Below, piece by piece: positions 51,325 to 59,941 of a stretch of DNA of 64,000 nucleotides. The notes under the pieces were generated by a model. It saw only the letters and a list, made by a program, of their open reading frames with translations, had not been told where the DNA came from and ran no database searches. The DNA is taken from contig NZ_AMRJ01000003.1 in assembly GCF_000300995.1 (NCBI RefSeq), positions 124,001 to 188,000 of the forward strand, given 5' to 3'. Position numbers and translations under genes: made by a program. This stretch comes from Alcanivorax hongdengensis A-11-3. Its GTDB lineage: Bacteria; Pseudomonadota; Gammaproteobacteria; Pseudomonadales; Alcanivoracaceae. Position 1 is the stretch's first letter; each line of letters starts with the position of its first letter.

Positions 51325-53595
51325 TTAAATGTTCTTGCGGTGGCGCAGCAGATCGCTGAGGCCGGCCTTTTCCAGTTGCAGGTCCACGTAGGAGGCAATC
51401 ACTTCGCCGTTGTCCATGGCCAGCACTTCGTTGAGCAGCTTGCGGATGAAACTGACCTTCACCTGCCGCACCGCCGCCTTGACCTTGAGCAGGTTGGAGG
51501 CATTCATGGACAGCACGTTGTAGCCCATGGCCATCAGCAGCAGGGCGGAACCCGGCTCACCGGCCATCTCGCCACACACGGACACCGTCTTGCCCTCTTC
51601 GTGGGCCTGCTCCACCACGTGCAGCAGGGCATGCAGCACCGCCGGATGATAGGAGTTGTAGAGGTCGGCCACCTGGCGGTTGTTGCGATCCACCGCCAGC
51701 AGATACTGGGTCAGGTCATTGGTACCCACGGACAGGAAATCCACCCGCTGGGCCAGCGCCCGGGCCTGGTACACCGACGCCGGCACCTCGATCATCACGC
51801 CCACCGGCGGCATGGCTACCTCCAGCCCCTCGTCACGCACTTCCAGCCAGGCGCGATGAATCAGGTGCTGGGCTTCCTCGGCCTCGAACACGCTGGTAAC
51901 CATGGGCAGCATGATGCGCAGGTTATCCAGCCCTTCACTGGCCTTGAGCATGGCGCGAATCTGCACCATGAAGATTTCCGGGTGGTCCAGGGTCACGCGG
52001 ATACCGCGCCAACCCAGAAACGGGTTTTCTTCCTCGATGGGGAAATAGGTCAGCGACTTGTCGCCGCCCACATCCAGCGTGCGCATGGTCACCGGGTGCG
52101 GCGCAAAGGCACTGAGCTGCTCACGGTAGATGACCCGCTGCTCTTCCTCCGAGGGAAAGCGGTCACGGACCATGAAGGGGATTTCCGTGCGGTACAGGCC
52201 CACGCCCTCGGCGCCCCGCTCCAGGGACCGGTTGATATCGGTCATCAGGCCGGTATTCACCTGTAGCTGAATGCGGGTGCCGTCGGCGGTTTCCGCAGGC
52301 TCATCGCGCAGTTTTTCCAGCCCGGCCTGCAGGCTGGCCTCCTCCGCGATGATCTCCTCGAACTGGTGTTTGAGTTCTGCGGAGGCATTGGCCACCACCC
52401 GGCCGCGGAAGCCATCGACGATGATCTCCTTGTCGTCCATCTGCTTGAGCGGCAGGTTCTGCACACCCACCACGGTGGGAATGCCCATGGCGCGGGCGAC
52501 GATGGCCATGTGCGAGTTGCGCGAGCCACGGGTCGTGACAATGCCGCGCACCCGCTCACGGGGCACTTCCATGAGCATGGGCGCGGAAATGTCCTCGCCC
52601 AGCAGAATGCAGTCCTCCGGGAAAACAATATGCCGGCGGTTCTGGCTTTGCAGGTGGGCCAGCAGGCGGCGGCCCAGGTCCTTCACGTCGGCGGCCCGTT
52701 CGCGCAGGTAGGGATCATCCATCATTTCGAAATTGCGTACATGGGCGTCCACCACCATGCGCAACGCCCCCTGCACCCACTGCCCATCACGGATGTGGGC
52801 AATCACCTCCGCCGGCAGGGCGTGGCGGTCCAGCATGCGCAGGTAGACATCGAACAGCGCCTGCTCTTCGGTGCCCAGGGACTTGGCGGCCCGCTCGGCC
52901 AGATCACGCACCTCCTGGCGCACGCGCATCAGGGCATCATCCAGCAGGGCGATTTCCGCACTGATATCGGTGATCGGCCGGTCGGGCACGGAGGCCAGAT
53001 CCGCCGCCGGGAACAACAGCACCCCGTGGCCGATGGCCGCCCCCGGGGAACCGGACAGCCCGTCATAGAAACTGGGTAGATCGGCACTGGCATCCATTTG
53101 CGCGAACAGCGCCCCGGAGGCATGGGCGTGGGCAATCACCGCTGACAGCTGGGCGGAAATGGTCACCAGGAAGGCTTCTTCACTCTGGTCAAAGCGCCGC
53201 ACATCGCGCTGCTGCACCACCATGATGCCCAGCACCTGGCCGTGATGCATGACCGGCACACCGAGAAAGGCGTGGAAGGGGTCCTCACCGGTTTCCGCCA
53301 GATAATGGAACTTGGGGTGGGAGAAGGCATCTTCCAGGTTGATGGGCTCCTCACGCTGGCCGACCTGCCCGACCAGCCCCTCGGACAACCCCAGGCTGAC
53401 ATGACCCACGGCCTCGCGCTTGAGCCCCTCGGACGCCATCAGCACATAGCGCTGCTCTTCCTCATTGAGCAGGTAGATGGAGCACACCTCGGTGCCCATG
53501 GCATCGCGCACGCGCTTGGCCATCAGGTCCAGGGCACTGGGGATGTCCGCCGCGTTATTCACTTCCTGAACAATGCGACGCAGGATATCAAGCAT
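51325..53595 (-). CDS. ptsP: Phosphoenolpyruvate-protein phosphotransferase PtsP (EI-Ntr)
   Basis: PtsP starts the nitrogen PTS by taking phosphate from PEP and passing it to NPr. The 756-residue product has an N-terminal GAF domain (residues 1-160) and an EI module. The phospho-His near residue 362 lies in [20 protein letters not shown]. The PEP site is near [17 protein letters not shown], with the C-terminal signature [17 protein letters not shown]. It overlaps rppH by 8 bases. The pair is conserved in Pseudomonas. Confidence 0.96.
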   Translation of the reverse strand: MLDILRRIVQEVNNAADIPSALDLMAKRVRDAMGTEVCSIYLLNEEEQRYVLMASEGLKREAVGHVSLGLSEGLVGQVGQREEPINLEDAFSHPKFHYLAETGEDPFHAFLGVPVMHHGQVLGIMVVQQRDVRRFDQSEEAFLVTISAQLSAVIAHAHASGALFAQMDASADLPSFYDGLSGSPGAAIGHGVLLFPAADLASVPDRPITDISAEIALLDDALMRVRQEVRDLAERAAKSLGTEEQALFDVYLRMLDRHALPAEVIAHIRDGQWVQGALRMVVDAHVRNFEMMDDPYLRERAADVKDLGRRLLAHLQSQNRRHIVFPEDCILLGEDISAPMLMEVPRERVRGIVTTRGSRNSHMAIVARAMGIPTVVGVQNLPLKQMDDKEIIVDGFRGRVVANASAELKHQFEEIIAEEASLQAGLEKLRDEPAETADGTRIQLQVNTGLMTDINRSLERGAEGVGLYRTEIPFMVRDRFPSEEEQRVIYREQLSAFAPHPVTMRTLDVGGDKSLTYFPIEEENPFLGWRGIRVTLDHPEIFMVQIRAMLKASEGLDNLRIMLPMVTSVFEAEEAQHLIHRAWLEVRDEGLEVAMPPVGVMIEVPASVYQARALAQRVDFLSVGTNDLTQYLLAVDRNNRQVADLYNSYHPAVLHALLHVVEQAHEEGKTVSVCGEMAGEPGSALLLMAMGYNVLSMNASNLLKVKAAVRQVKVSFIRKLLNEVLAMDNGEVIASYVDLQLEKAGLSDLLRHRKNI

Positions 53596-54091
53596 CGGAG
53601 GTATCCTTCTTCAGGGCCGGGGCCAGCTCGCGCAGGGCCCGGGCATAGACGCCGCGCTTGAAGTGCACCACCTTGCGAATCGGGTACCAGTAATTGACCC
53701 AGCGCCAGTCCTTGAACTCCGGGCTGTCACTGGCAAACAGATCGATGGCTGCCTCGTCGGCCACCAGCCGCAGCAAAAACCACTTCTGGCGCTGGCCAAT
53801 GCAATAGGGCCGGTTGCGGCGCCGGCGCAGAAAACGGTGTGGCAGCCGGTAGGTCAGCCAGCCTTCGGTGCTGGCCACGATTTCCACATGCTCGGCGCGC
53901 AGGCCAACCTCCTCTTCCAGCTCGCGGAACAGGGTCTGCTCCGGTGTTTCTCCGGGCATCATGCCGCCCTGGGGAAACTGCCAGGCATCCCGGTTGCCCA
54001 TCCTGCGCCCCCAGAAAACCCGGCCATCCTGGCCGGCAATAATGATTCCCACATTCAGCCGGAATCCCTTGTCGTCGATAATGCCTGTCAT
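53588..54091 (-). CDS. rppH: RNA pyrophosphohydrolase
   Basis: RppH removes pyrophosphate from the 5' end of mRNAs to trigger decay. The 167-residue Nudix protein has the full Nudix box ([23 protein letters not shown]) and the start [22 protein letters not shown]. It is co-transcribed with ptsP. Confidence 0.95.
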   Translation of the reverse strand: MTGIIDDKGFRLNVGIIIAGQDGRVFWGRRMGNRDAWQFPQGGMMPGETPEQTLFRELEEEVGLRAEHVEIVASTEGWLTYRLPHRFLRRRRNRPYCIGQRQKWFLLRLVADEAAIDLFASDSPEFKDWRWVNYWYPIRKVVHFKRGVYARALRELAPALKKDTSDA

Positions 54092-54296
54092 GTGTGCTCT
54101 TTACGGTGGGAACCGCCGGCGAAACCGCCCCGGAACCGGAATGTCATGCAATCATGCATAAATACTGCCATATCCCATGAAAGGTTGCCTATGCAATCAA
54201 TCCGCCGCAAAGCAAAGGCACCACGCCCACGGCCGTCCGTGACAGTAGGCGTCCCGCGCCGCTTCGCATACACTGTGCCGGCAACAAGGAGAGGCC

Positions 54297-54959
54297 ATGA
54301 CGCTCGCAATTTTTGACCTGGACAACACCCTCATCGCCACCGATTCCGACCACCTCTGGGGCGACTGGCTGGTGGAAAAGAACATCGTCGACCCGCAGCT
54401 GTACAAGGAAACCAACGATCAGTTCTACCGGGACTATCAGGACGGTCGGCTGGATATCATGGCTTACCTGCGCTTTGCCCTGAAGGTGCTGGCCGAGAAC
54501 GACATGGCCCAGCTGCATCACTGGCGCGAACAGTTCCTGGCGGAAAAGCTCGACGAGATGTGGCTGCCCAGGGCCGAGGCCCTGTTACAGAAGCACCGCG
54601 ACCAGGGCCATACCCTGATGATCATCACCGCCACCAATGATTTCGTCACCGCACCGCTGGCGGACCGGCTGGGCGTCGACCACCTGATCGCCACCGTGGC
54701 CGAGCGCCGGGGTGAGCAATACACCGGCAATGTGGCCGGCACCCCCAGCTACCGGGAAGGCAAGGTGGAGCGGCTCAACCAGTGGCTGGACGACAATGAT
54801 GAAACCCTGGCCGGCAGCTGGTTCTACAGCGACTCGCACAATGATCTGCCGCTGCTGAAGATTGTCGACCACCCGGTGGCCGTGGACCCGGATGCCACCC
54901 TGGAGCGCCATGCCCTGGAACAGGGCTGGCCGATTCTTTCCCTGCGAGACCCGGATTGA
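54297..54959 (+). CDS. HAD-IB phosphatase, SerB-like
   Basis: The 220-residue protein has motif I IFDLDNTLIATDSD, a helical cap, motif II MIITATNDFVTAPLA and motif IV WFYSDSHNDLPLLKIVDHPVAV. Similar HADs of family IB act on phosphoserine or histidinol-phosphate-type substrates. It is divergent from rppH, as in Pseudomonas, with a 205-base gap. The next gene begins two bases after its stop. Confidence 0.9.
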   Translation: MTLAIFDLDNTLIATDSDHLWGDWLVEKNIVDPQLYKETNDQFYRDYQDGRLDIMAYLRFALKVLAENDMAQLHHWREQFLAEKLDEMWLPRAEALLQKHRDQGHTLMIITATNDFVTAPLADRLGVDHLIATVAERRGEQYTGNVAGTPSYREGKVERLNQWLDDNDETLAGSWFYSDSHNDLPLLKIVDHPVAVDPDATLERHALEQGWPILSLRDPD

Positions 54960-54961
54960 GC

Positions 54962-55885
54962 ATGCGTTTTTTCCCCGTACTGCTGCTGGCCCTGACGCTG
55001 GTCGCCTGCGACAACAACAGCCCGCCGCCGGCGCAACCGGATAGCCCACCCACCGCCACGCCACGGGCCATCAAGACCGATGCCTGGCAAAAGGCCGGCG
55101 ACCAGCGACTGGCCGACGCCGCCAACCACTGGCAAAGCGCCATGGCGGCCTTCCAGGCCGGCCCGGATCAGGCACGACTGGACAGCCTGCGCCAGGCCGC
55201 CCGGCAGTGGTACGCCAGCGTCAGCCAGGCGTATCTGCTGCTGGCCAGCCGCGCCTGTGCCAGCGAGCAGCAGGACCGTCTCGACCGGGTGGATAGCTGG
55301 CCGCTCTACCCCGGCTACCTGGACGCCCTGCCACAATGGCCGGATTCCGGCCTGATCAATGATCCCACCCTGGCCCTCACCGCTGACAGCCTGCGCAACC
55401 AGCACGGCGCCACCGATGACGGCGAAGCCAGCCTGGGCTTTGCCGCCCTGTTCGTGGTGCTGGAGGGCCCCGGCGACGATCTCAAGCCGCTCAAGGCCTA
55501 TACCGGCAAGGCCGACAGCCCTGACCGCCGCCGCCAGTACCTGGCGCTGGTCGGCACGCAACTGCAGCAGGATATCCAGGCCCTGGATGTGCGCCCACTC
55601 ACCGACCGCAACCTGGCCTGCGGCCTGCAACGCACCCTGGACCAGCACCACCGCCTGCAACAGTGGCAGAACAATCATGACAACGACGAAAACCTGGCCG
55701 TGCCCGCCGCCACGGTGGCGATTCAGGGCAAGCAGCTGATCAACACCGTGAGCACGCTGCCCGATGCCATCGTCAACCAGTGGCAACAGACCCGACCGGG
55801 CCTGGCCGACGCCATCAAGGCCAGTGACGCCGAGGACTGGAGCGCCCTGGATGACTGGCTGAATCCGCCGGTGGACAGCGACTGA
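54962..55885 (+). CDS. Imelysin-like lipoprotein
   Basis: The 307-residue precursor has a lipoprotein signal (LLLALTLVAC, Cys15). The rest is helical, and its layout, including the central GFAALFVVLEG that lines up with the GxHxxE region, recalls periplasmic imelysin/peptidase M75 proteins that have been linked to iron uptake. The key His and Glu of the motif are not conserved, so it may have lost metal binding. It follows the HAD gene closely and ends at a bidirectional terminator. Confidence 0.65.
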   Translation: MRFFPVLLLALTLVACDNNSPPPAQPDSPPTATPRAIKTDAWQKAGDQRLADAANHWQSAMAAFQAGPDQARLDSLRQAARQWYASVSQAYLLLASRACASEQQDRLDRVDSWPLYPGYLDALPQWPDSGLINDPTLALTADSLRNQHGATDDGEASLGFAALFVVLEGPGDDLKPLKAYTGKADSPDRRRQYLALVGTQLQQDIQALDVRPLTDRNLACGLQRTLDQHHRLQQWQNNHDNDENLAVPAATVAIQGKQLINTVSTLPDAIVNQWQQTRPGLADAIKASDAEDWSALDDWLNPPVDSD

Positions 55886-55908
55886 GTCCGGCGGCTTTCA
55901 TGAGCGAT

Positions 55909-55946
55909 AAAAAAGCCCGTGACGTATTCCGCCACGGGCTTTTTTT
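55909..55946. terminator. Bidirectional terminator
   Basis: AAAAAAGCCCGTG and CACGGGCTTTTTT flank an 11-base loop. It serves both the imelysin-like gene and the convergent outer-membrane gene. Confidence 0.9.
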
Positions 55947-55984
55947 CGGGCGTCCCTGCCCGTTTCCGGTCCGGCCTCGCCGGA

Positions 55985-56584
55985 TCAGAAGTTGTAGCGA
56001 CCGAACACGCCGAAGGTGTCGCGGTCATCGCCGACGATGACGCGGGCACCCAGGTCCACCACCGGGGTCACTTTCACCAGACCCTGACCGTAGACACCCA
56101 GATCACCGTCATAGATATCCTGGTAGGTCAGACCACCGGACAGCTCCAGCTTGTCGGTGGTGGCATGGCGGACACCGGCACGCAGCTCGTAGCCGAGCTC
56201 GTCATCGGAACCGCCCGGATCGAAGTCGTGATCGTCATAGATGATGTCGGCGCTGCCGACCAGATCCAGGCCACGCTGCAGCGGGGTGTGGAAGCCCAGG
56301 CCGCCATAGATCTGATTACCGTCCAGATCGCCGTAACGGTAATCACCATCATAGAAATTCAGGCCGCCACGCAGGAACAGATGCTCGTCCAGGGCAAAGG
56401 CCCCTTCGCCGGTGATGGCATCGATGTCCTGACCGTCATCCAGGTCCCAGCGGTCGTAGGCCAGCTGGCCATAGGTGTAGGAGAAGCCGTTATCACGAAC
56501 CGGCGCGGTGCGCTGCTCGGCGAAGGCCGCCGGGCTGCTGACCGCGATGGCAATGGCTGAGGTGAGTATCGTTTTTTTCAGCAT
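55985..56584 (-). CDS. Small outer-membrane beta-barrel protein
   Basis: The 199-residue precursor has a signal peptide (ILTSAIAIAVSSPAAFA) and alternating strands ending in a C-terminal Phe (FGVFGRYNF), the usual outer-membrane insertion signal. Asp/Tyr-rich turns such as YDGDYRYGDLDGN and YDDHDFDPGGSDDE recur. It resembles the OmpW/opacity-type small barrels. Function is unknown. The start at 56584 has an AGGA eight bases ahead. Confidence 0.75.
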   Translation of the reverse strand: MLKKTILTSAIAIAVSSPAAFAEQRTAPVRDNGFSYTYGQLAYDRWDLDDGQDIDAITGEGAFALDEHLFLRGGLNFYDGDYRYGDLDGNQIYGGLGFHTPLQRGLDLVGSADIIYDDHDFDPGGSDDELGYELRAGVRHATTDKLELSGGLTYQDIYDGDLGVYGQGLVKVTPVVDLGARVIVGDDRDTFGVFGRYNF

Positions 56585-56706
56585 AAGGGAAATCCTCACT
56601 GATCCAGAAAGTGGCGTTATCTTGCCTCAACTGGGAACGTCATTTCCGTGTAACAGTTCCTTTATAATCAGGGTTTTATAAAAATTTTCATTGTCGGCTT
56701 GCCCGC

Positions 56707-56738
56707 TTGACCCAAGGGTTACCCCCAGGTTTGATAAT
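56707..56738 (+). promoter_or_regulatory. CueR/MerR-type promoter of copA
   Basis: TTGACC at 56707-56712 and GATAAT at 56733-56738 are 20 bases apart, longer than normal as in MerR-regulated promoters. An imperfect dyad (ACCCAAGGG around TTA with CCCCCAGGT, 56710-56730) fills the spacer. CueR-type activators twist such promoters in response to Cu(I). The regulator gene is not in the window. Confidence 0.6.
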
Positions 56739-56762
56739 GATGGTATGAACGAGGAAACCACC

Positions 56763-59243
56763 ATGTCCGAGCATACCTTTGCCATTCAGGGTGCCTCCTG
56801 CCAGGGCTGCGCCGGCAAGATCCGCCGCGCACTGGAAACCGTGGAGGGGGTCGAGCAGGTCCAGGTCGATCTGGACACCCAACGGGTGACCATCAGCGGC
56901 GAGGCCAACCCCGACGCCCTGCAGGCCGCCCTGCAAGAAAGCGGCTATGCCGCAGATCCGCCCGCCACCGCAACACCGTCAGCGCACAGCAGTAAAGCGC
57001 CGGCGGCAGACGCCAGCGAACAGCAACTGAGCATTAGCGGCGCCACCTGCGCCTCCTGTGTCAGCAGCATTGAAAAAGCCCTTCGCCATACCCCCGGCGT
57101 CACCGATGCCAGCATGAACCTGGCCGACCGCAGCGCCCGGGTACAGGGCAGTGCCTCCCTGGACAGCCTGATCCGGGCGGTGGAAAACGCCGGCTACGGG
57201 GCCAGTGCCATGCACGGGGACCCGCAGCAACACCGCCAGCATCAGCGCCAGCAACAACAGGCTCATTACCGCCAGCTGCTGGGGCATACCGCGCTGGGGA
57301 TCGGCGTGGGCGGACCCCTGATGGCCTGGGGCCTGCTGGGCGGCGACATGGCCGTCACCGATCAGAGCCGCTGGGCCTGGCTGGCGGTGGGGCTGGTCTG
57401 CCTGGCCGTGCTGCTGGTGGCCGGGCGGCATTTTTACATCAGCGCCTGGAAAGCCTTTCGCCACCATAACGCCAACATGGATACGCTGGTGGCGCTGGGT
57501 ACCGGCGCCGCCTGGCTCTATTCCATGGCGGTGGTGCTGTTTCCCCAGACCCTGCCGGTCAGTGCCCGGCACGTCTACTTTGAAGCCAGCGCCATGATCA
57601 TCGGCCTGATCAACCTGGGCCAGGCCCTGGAAGTGCGCGCCCGCGGCAAGACCAGCCAGGCGGTGGAGCGGCTGCTCGACCTGGGCGCCAAAACCGCCCG
57701 CGTGATCCGTGATGGCGAGGAACAGGACCTGCCGGTGGAGCAGGTACGCACCGGTGACACCCTGCGCATCCGCCCCGGCGAGAAAGTGGCGGTGGATGGC
57801 CAGGTGCTGGAAGGCGACAGCCAGCTGGACGAGTCCATGCTCACCGGCGAACCCATGCCGGTGCGCAAGCACAGCGGCGACACCCTGCACGCCGGGACCC
57901 TCAACCAGAGCGGCACCCTGCTCTATCGGGCCACCGCCGTGGGCAAGGACACGGCCCTGGCACAGATTGTTGAACTGGTGAAAAAGGCCCAGGGCAGCAA
58001 GCCGTCCATCGGCCGCCTGGCGGACCGGATCTCCGCCGTGTTCGTGCCCACCATCATGCTGATCGCGGTGGCCGCGGCCCTGCTCTGGTACAACCTGGGC
58101 CCGGACCCGCGCCTGACACACATGCTGGTGGTCGCCACCAGCGTGCTGATCATTGCCTGCCCCTGCGCACTGGGCCTGGCCACCCCCATGTCGGTGATGG
58201 TCGGCGTCGGCAAGGCTGCCGAAGCCGGCATCCTGATCCGTGACGGTGAAGCCCTGCAGACCAGTGCGAAACTGGACACCATCGTGCTCGACAAGACCGG
58301 CACCATCACCGAAGGCAAACCGGCGGTCAGCGGCATTCTCTGCAGCGACGGTCAACAGGAAGACAGCCTGCTGGCGCTGGCCGCCGGGCTGGAGGCCGGC
58401 TCCGAACATCCGCTCGCCCACGCTATCCTCGACGCGGCCCGCGAGCGCTCGCTGACGCGCGCCAGGGTGACGGCTTTCCAGGCCCACAACGGCCTGGGCG
58501 TCAGCGCCCGGCAGGGAGAGCAGACCCTGCGCCTGGGGAATCGCCGCTGGCTGGAGGAACAGGGAATCGCGGTAAATCTGGACCTGTCCGCGCTCACCGA
58601 CGCCGGCGCCACACCGCTGCTACTGGCCAGGGACCGGCAGCTACTGGGCGCCATCGGGGTAGCGGACCGCATCAAGCCGGATTCCGCCGAGGCCATCGCC
58701 CGACTGCGACAGGCCGGCCTGAAGGTGGTGATGATCACCGGCGACGTGGCCGCCAGCGCCCACGCCATTGCCCGCCAGGCCGGCGTGGATGAGGTCATGG
58801 CCGAGGTGTTGCCGGCGGACAAGGCCGACCGGGTCAAGGCCCTGCAGGCACAGGGCGCCACCGTGGCCATGGTCGGTGACGGCATCAATGACGCGCCGGC
58901 CCTGGCCCAGGCGGACGTGGGCTTTGCCATCGGCAGTGGCACGGACGTGGCCATCGAGTCCGCCGGTGTCACCCTGATGGGGGGCTCCCTGCACGGGGTT
59001 GCCGACGCCATTGCCATCTCCGCCGCCACCGTGCGCAACATCAAGCAGAACCTGTTTGGCGCCTTCGTCTACAACAGCCTGGGCGTTCCACTGGCCGCCG
59101 GGCTACTTTACCCCTTCACTGGCGCCTTGCTGAGCCCGGTGATTGCCGGTGCCGCCATGTCGCTAAGCTCGGTGACGGTGGTCAGTAACGCCAACCGGTT
59201 GCGGTGGTTCAACGCGCGAAAATCCCGGGGAGACACACCATGA
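56763..59243 (+). CDS. copA: Cu(I)-exporting P-type ATPase
   Basis: The 826-residue pump has two N-terminal metal-binding domains (GASCQGC at C13/C16, and GATCASC at C96/C99) and the intramembrane CPC at 466-468. The phosphorylated Asp is D510 (VLDKTGT), and GDGINDAPALAQADVG is also present. The ATG at 56763 has GAGGAAA before it, while ATG 56745 is an alternative. It exports Cu(I) to the periplasm. The first of two genes, it overlaps the cupredoxin gene by 4 bases. Confidence 0.96.
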   Translation: MSEHTFAIQGASCQGCAGKIRRALETVEGVEQVQVDLDTQRVTISGEANPDALQAALQESGYAADPPATATPSAHSSKAPAADASEQQLSISGATCASCVSSIEKALRHTPGVTDASMNLADRSARVQGSASLDSLIRAVENAGYGASAMHGDPQQHRQHQRQQQQAHYRQLLGHTALGIGVGGPLMAWGLLGGDMAVTDQSRWAWLAVGLVCLAVLLVAGRHFYISAWKAFRHHNANMDTLVALGTGAAWLYSMAVVLFPQTLPVSARHVYFEASAMIIGLINLGQALEVRARGKTSQAVERLLDLGAKTARVIRDGEEQDLPVEQVRTGDTLRIRPGEKVAVDGQVLEGDSQLDESMLTGEPMPVRKHSGDTLHAGTLNQSGTLLYRATAVGKDTALAQIVELVKKAQGSKPSIGRLADRISAVFVPTIMLIAVAAALLWYNLGPDPRLTHMLVVATSVLIIACPCALGLATPMSVMVGVGKAAEAGILIRDGEALQTSAKLDTIVLDKTGTITEGKPAVSGILCSDGQQEDSLLALAAGLEAGSEHPLAHAILDAARERSLTRARVTAFQAHNGLGVSARQGEQTLRLGNRRWLEEQGIAVNLDLSALTDAGATPLLLARDRQLLGAIGVADRIKPDSAEAIARLRQAGLKVVMITGDVAASAHAIARQAGVDEVMAEVLPADKADRVKALQAQGATVAMVGDGINDAPALAQADVGFAIGSGTDVAIESAGVTLMGGSLHGVADAIAISAATVRNIKQNLFGAFVYNSLGVPLAAGLLYPFTGALLSPVIAGAAMSLSSVTVVSNANRLRWFNARKSRGDTP

Positions 59244-59599
59244 CATGGATCATCAATCTGGCCGGCCTGTTACTGATGGCCCTGATTGTCTGGTGGTTCT
59301 GGCTGGCCAGACGCGAGCCAGGCCAGCGTAGCGAGGACGGCGAATTCCATATTCGGGTGGCCGACGGCGTCTACGACCCGGCCACCCTGCACGCCCGGGT
59401 GGGGCAACCCCTGACCCTGTGGTTCCACCGGCAGGACCCGTCACCCTGCGCCGAGCAGGTGATTTTCCAGGGGCTGGATGTCAGCGCCTTTCTGGCCGTG
59501 GGCGAGCCAACCGCAGTCCGCCTGACACCCGGGCAAGCCGGCCGGTACCGCTTCACCTGCCAGATGCAGATGTACCAGGGCACTCTGATCGTGGATTGA
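59240..59599 (+). CDS. Membrane-anchored cupredoxin-like protein
   Basis: The 119-residue product has one N-terminal helix (INLAGLLLMALIVWWFWLA) and a cupredoxin domain ending in FTCQMQMYQGTLIV. H63, C107, M109 and M111 are candidate copper ligands; typical relatives read CGMGM there. It overlaps copA, so it may take copper from the pump or sense it at the periplasmic face. This role is inferred. Confidence 0.85.
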   Translation: MTWIINLAGLLLMALIVWWFWLARREPGQRSEDGEFHIRVADGVYDPATLHARVGQPLTLWFHRQDPSPCAEQVIFQGLDVSAFLAVGEPTAVRLTPGQAGRYRFTCQMQMYQGTLIVD

Positions 59600-59941
59600 C
59601 CCGGCCCGGCCGCAACACTGCCTCCCAGGCATCCAATCTTCCCGGCAAGAGCCCCTCTCCCACCTACGGCAGAGGGGGGCTTAGTAAACGGCATTACAGC
59701 ACTCTCTTTGGGAATCAATCTCTCCCACCTGAGTTATTGCACTTCATTCTCATTAGCATTAGTATCTGCCGCCACTGATCGATCAGATCGGGGCTCACCC
59801 TTGTGTTTGCTCAACCAGCCAAGCGTCACTGCCAGCCATTGAGCCGGTGAGATCGGGGATCGCCATGCCTGCCGGCCCGCCTTTCTGCCAGCCCGCAACC
59901 CGTGGCGTTTTTTATTACCATGCTTTCAACGGGAACGGACA
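59600..59941 (+). other. 342-bp gap between the copper genes and the TonB receptor
   Basis: A hairpin of AGCCCCTCT with AGAGGGG lies at about 59650-59681 and may stop the copA transcript. A Fur-type box sits at 59745-59763. No further ORF or repeat is recognised in the remaining 180 bases before the receptor ATG. Confidence 0.6.
59745..59763 (+). promoter_or_regulatory. Fur box for the siderophore receptor gene
   Basis: CATTCTCATTAGCATTAGT is made of ATTCTC, ATTAGC and ATTAGT in hexamer phase, a recognised form of the Fur operator. It lies 178 bases ahead of the receptor ATG, so an unusually long leader or a promoter near 59.75 kb is implied. Confidence 0.7.

Noticed and set aside
56979-58487. 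A 502-codon open frame on the minus strand
   Set aside because: It is antisense to copA; no domain seen.
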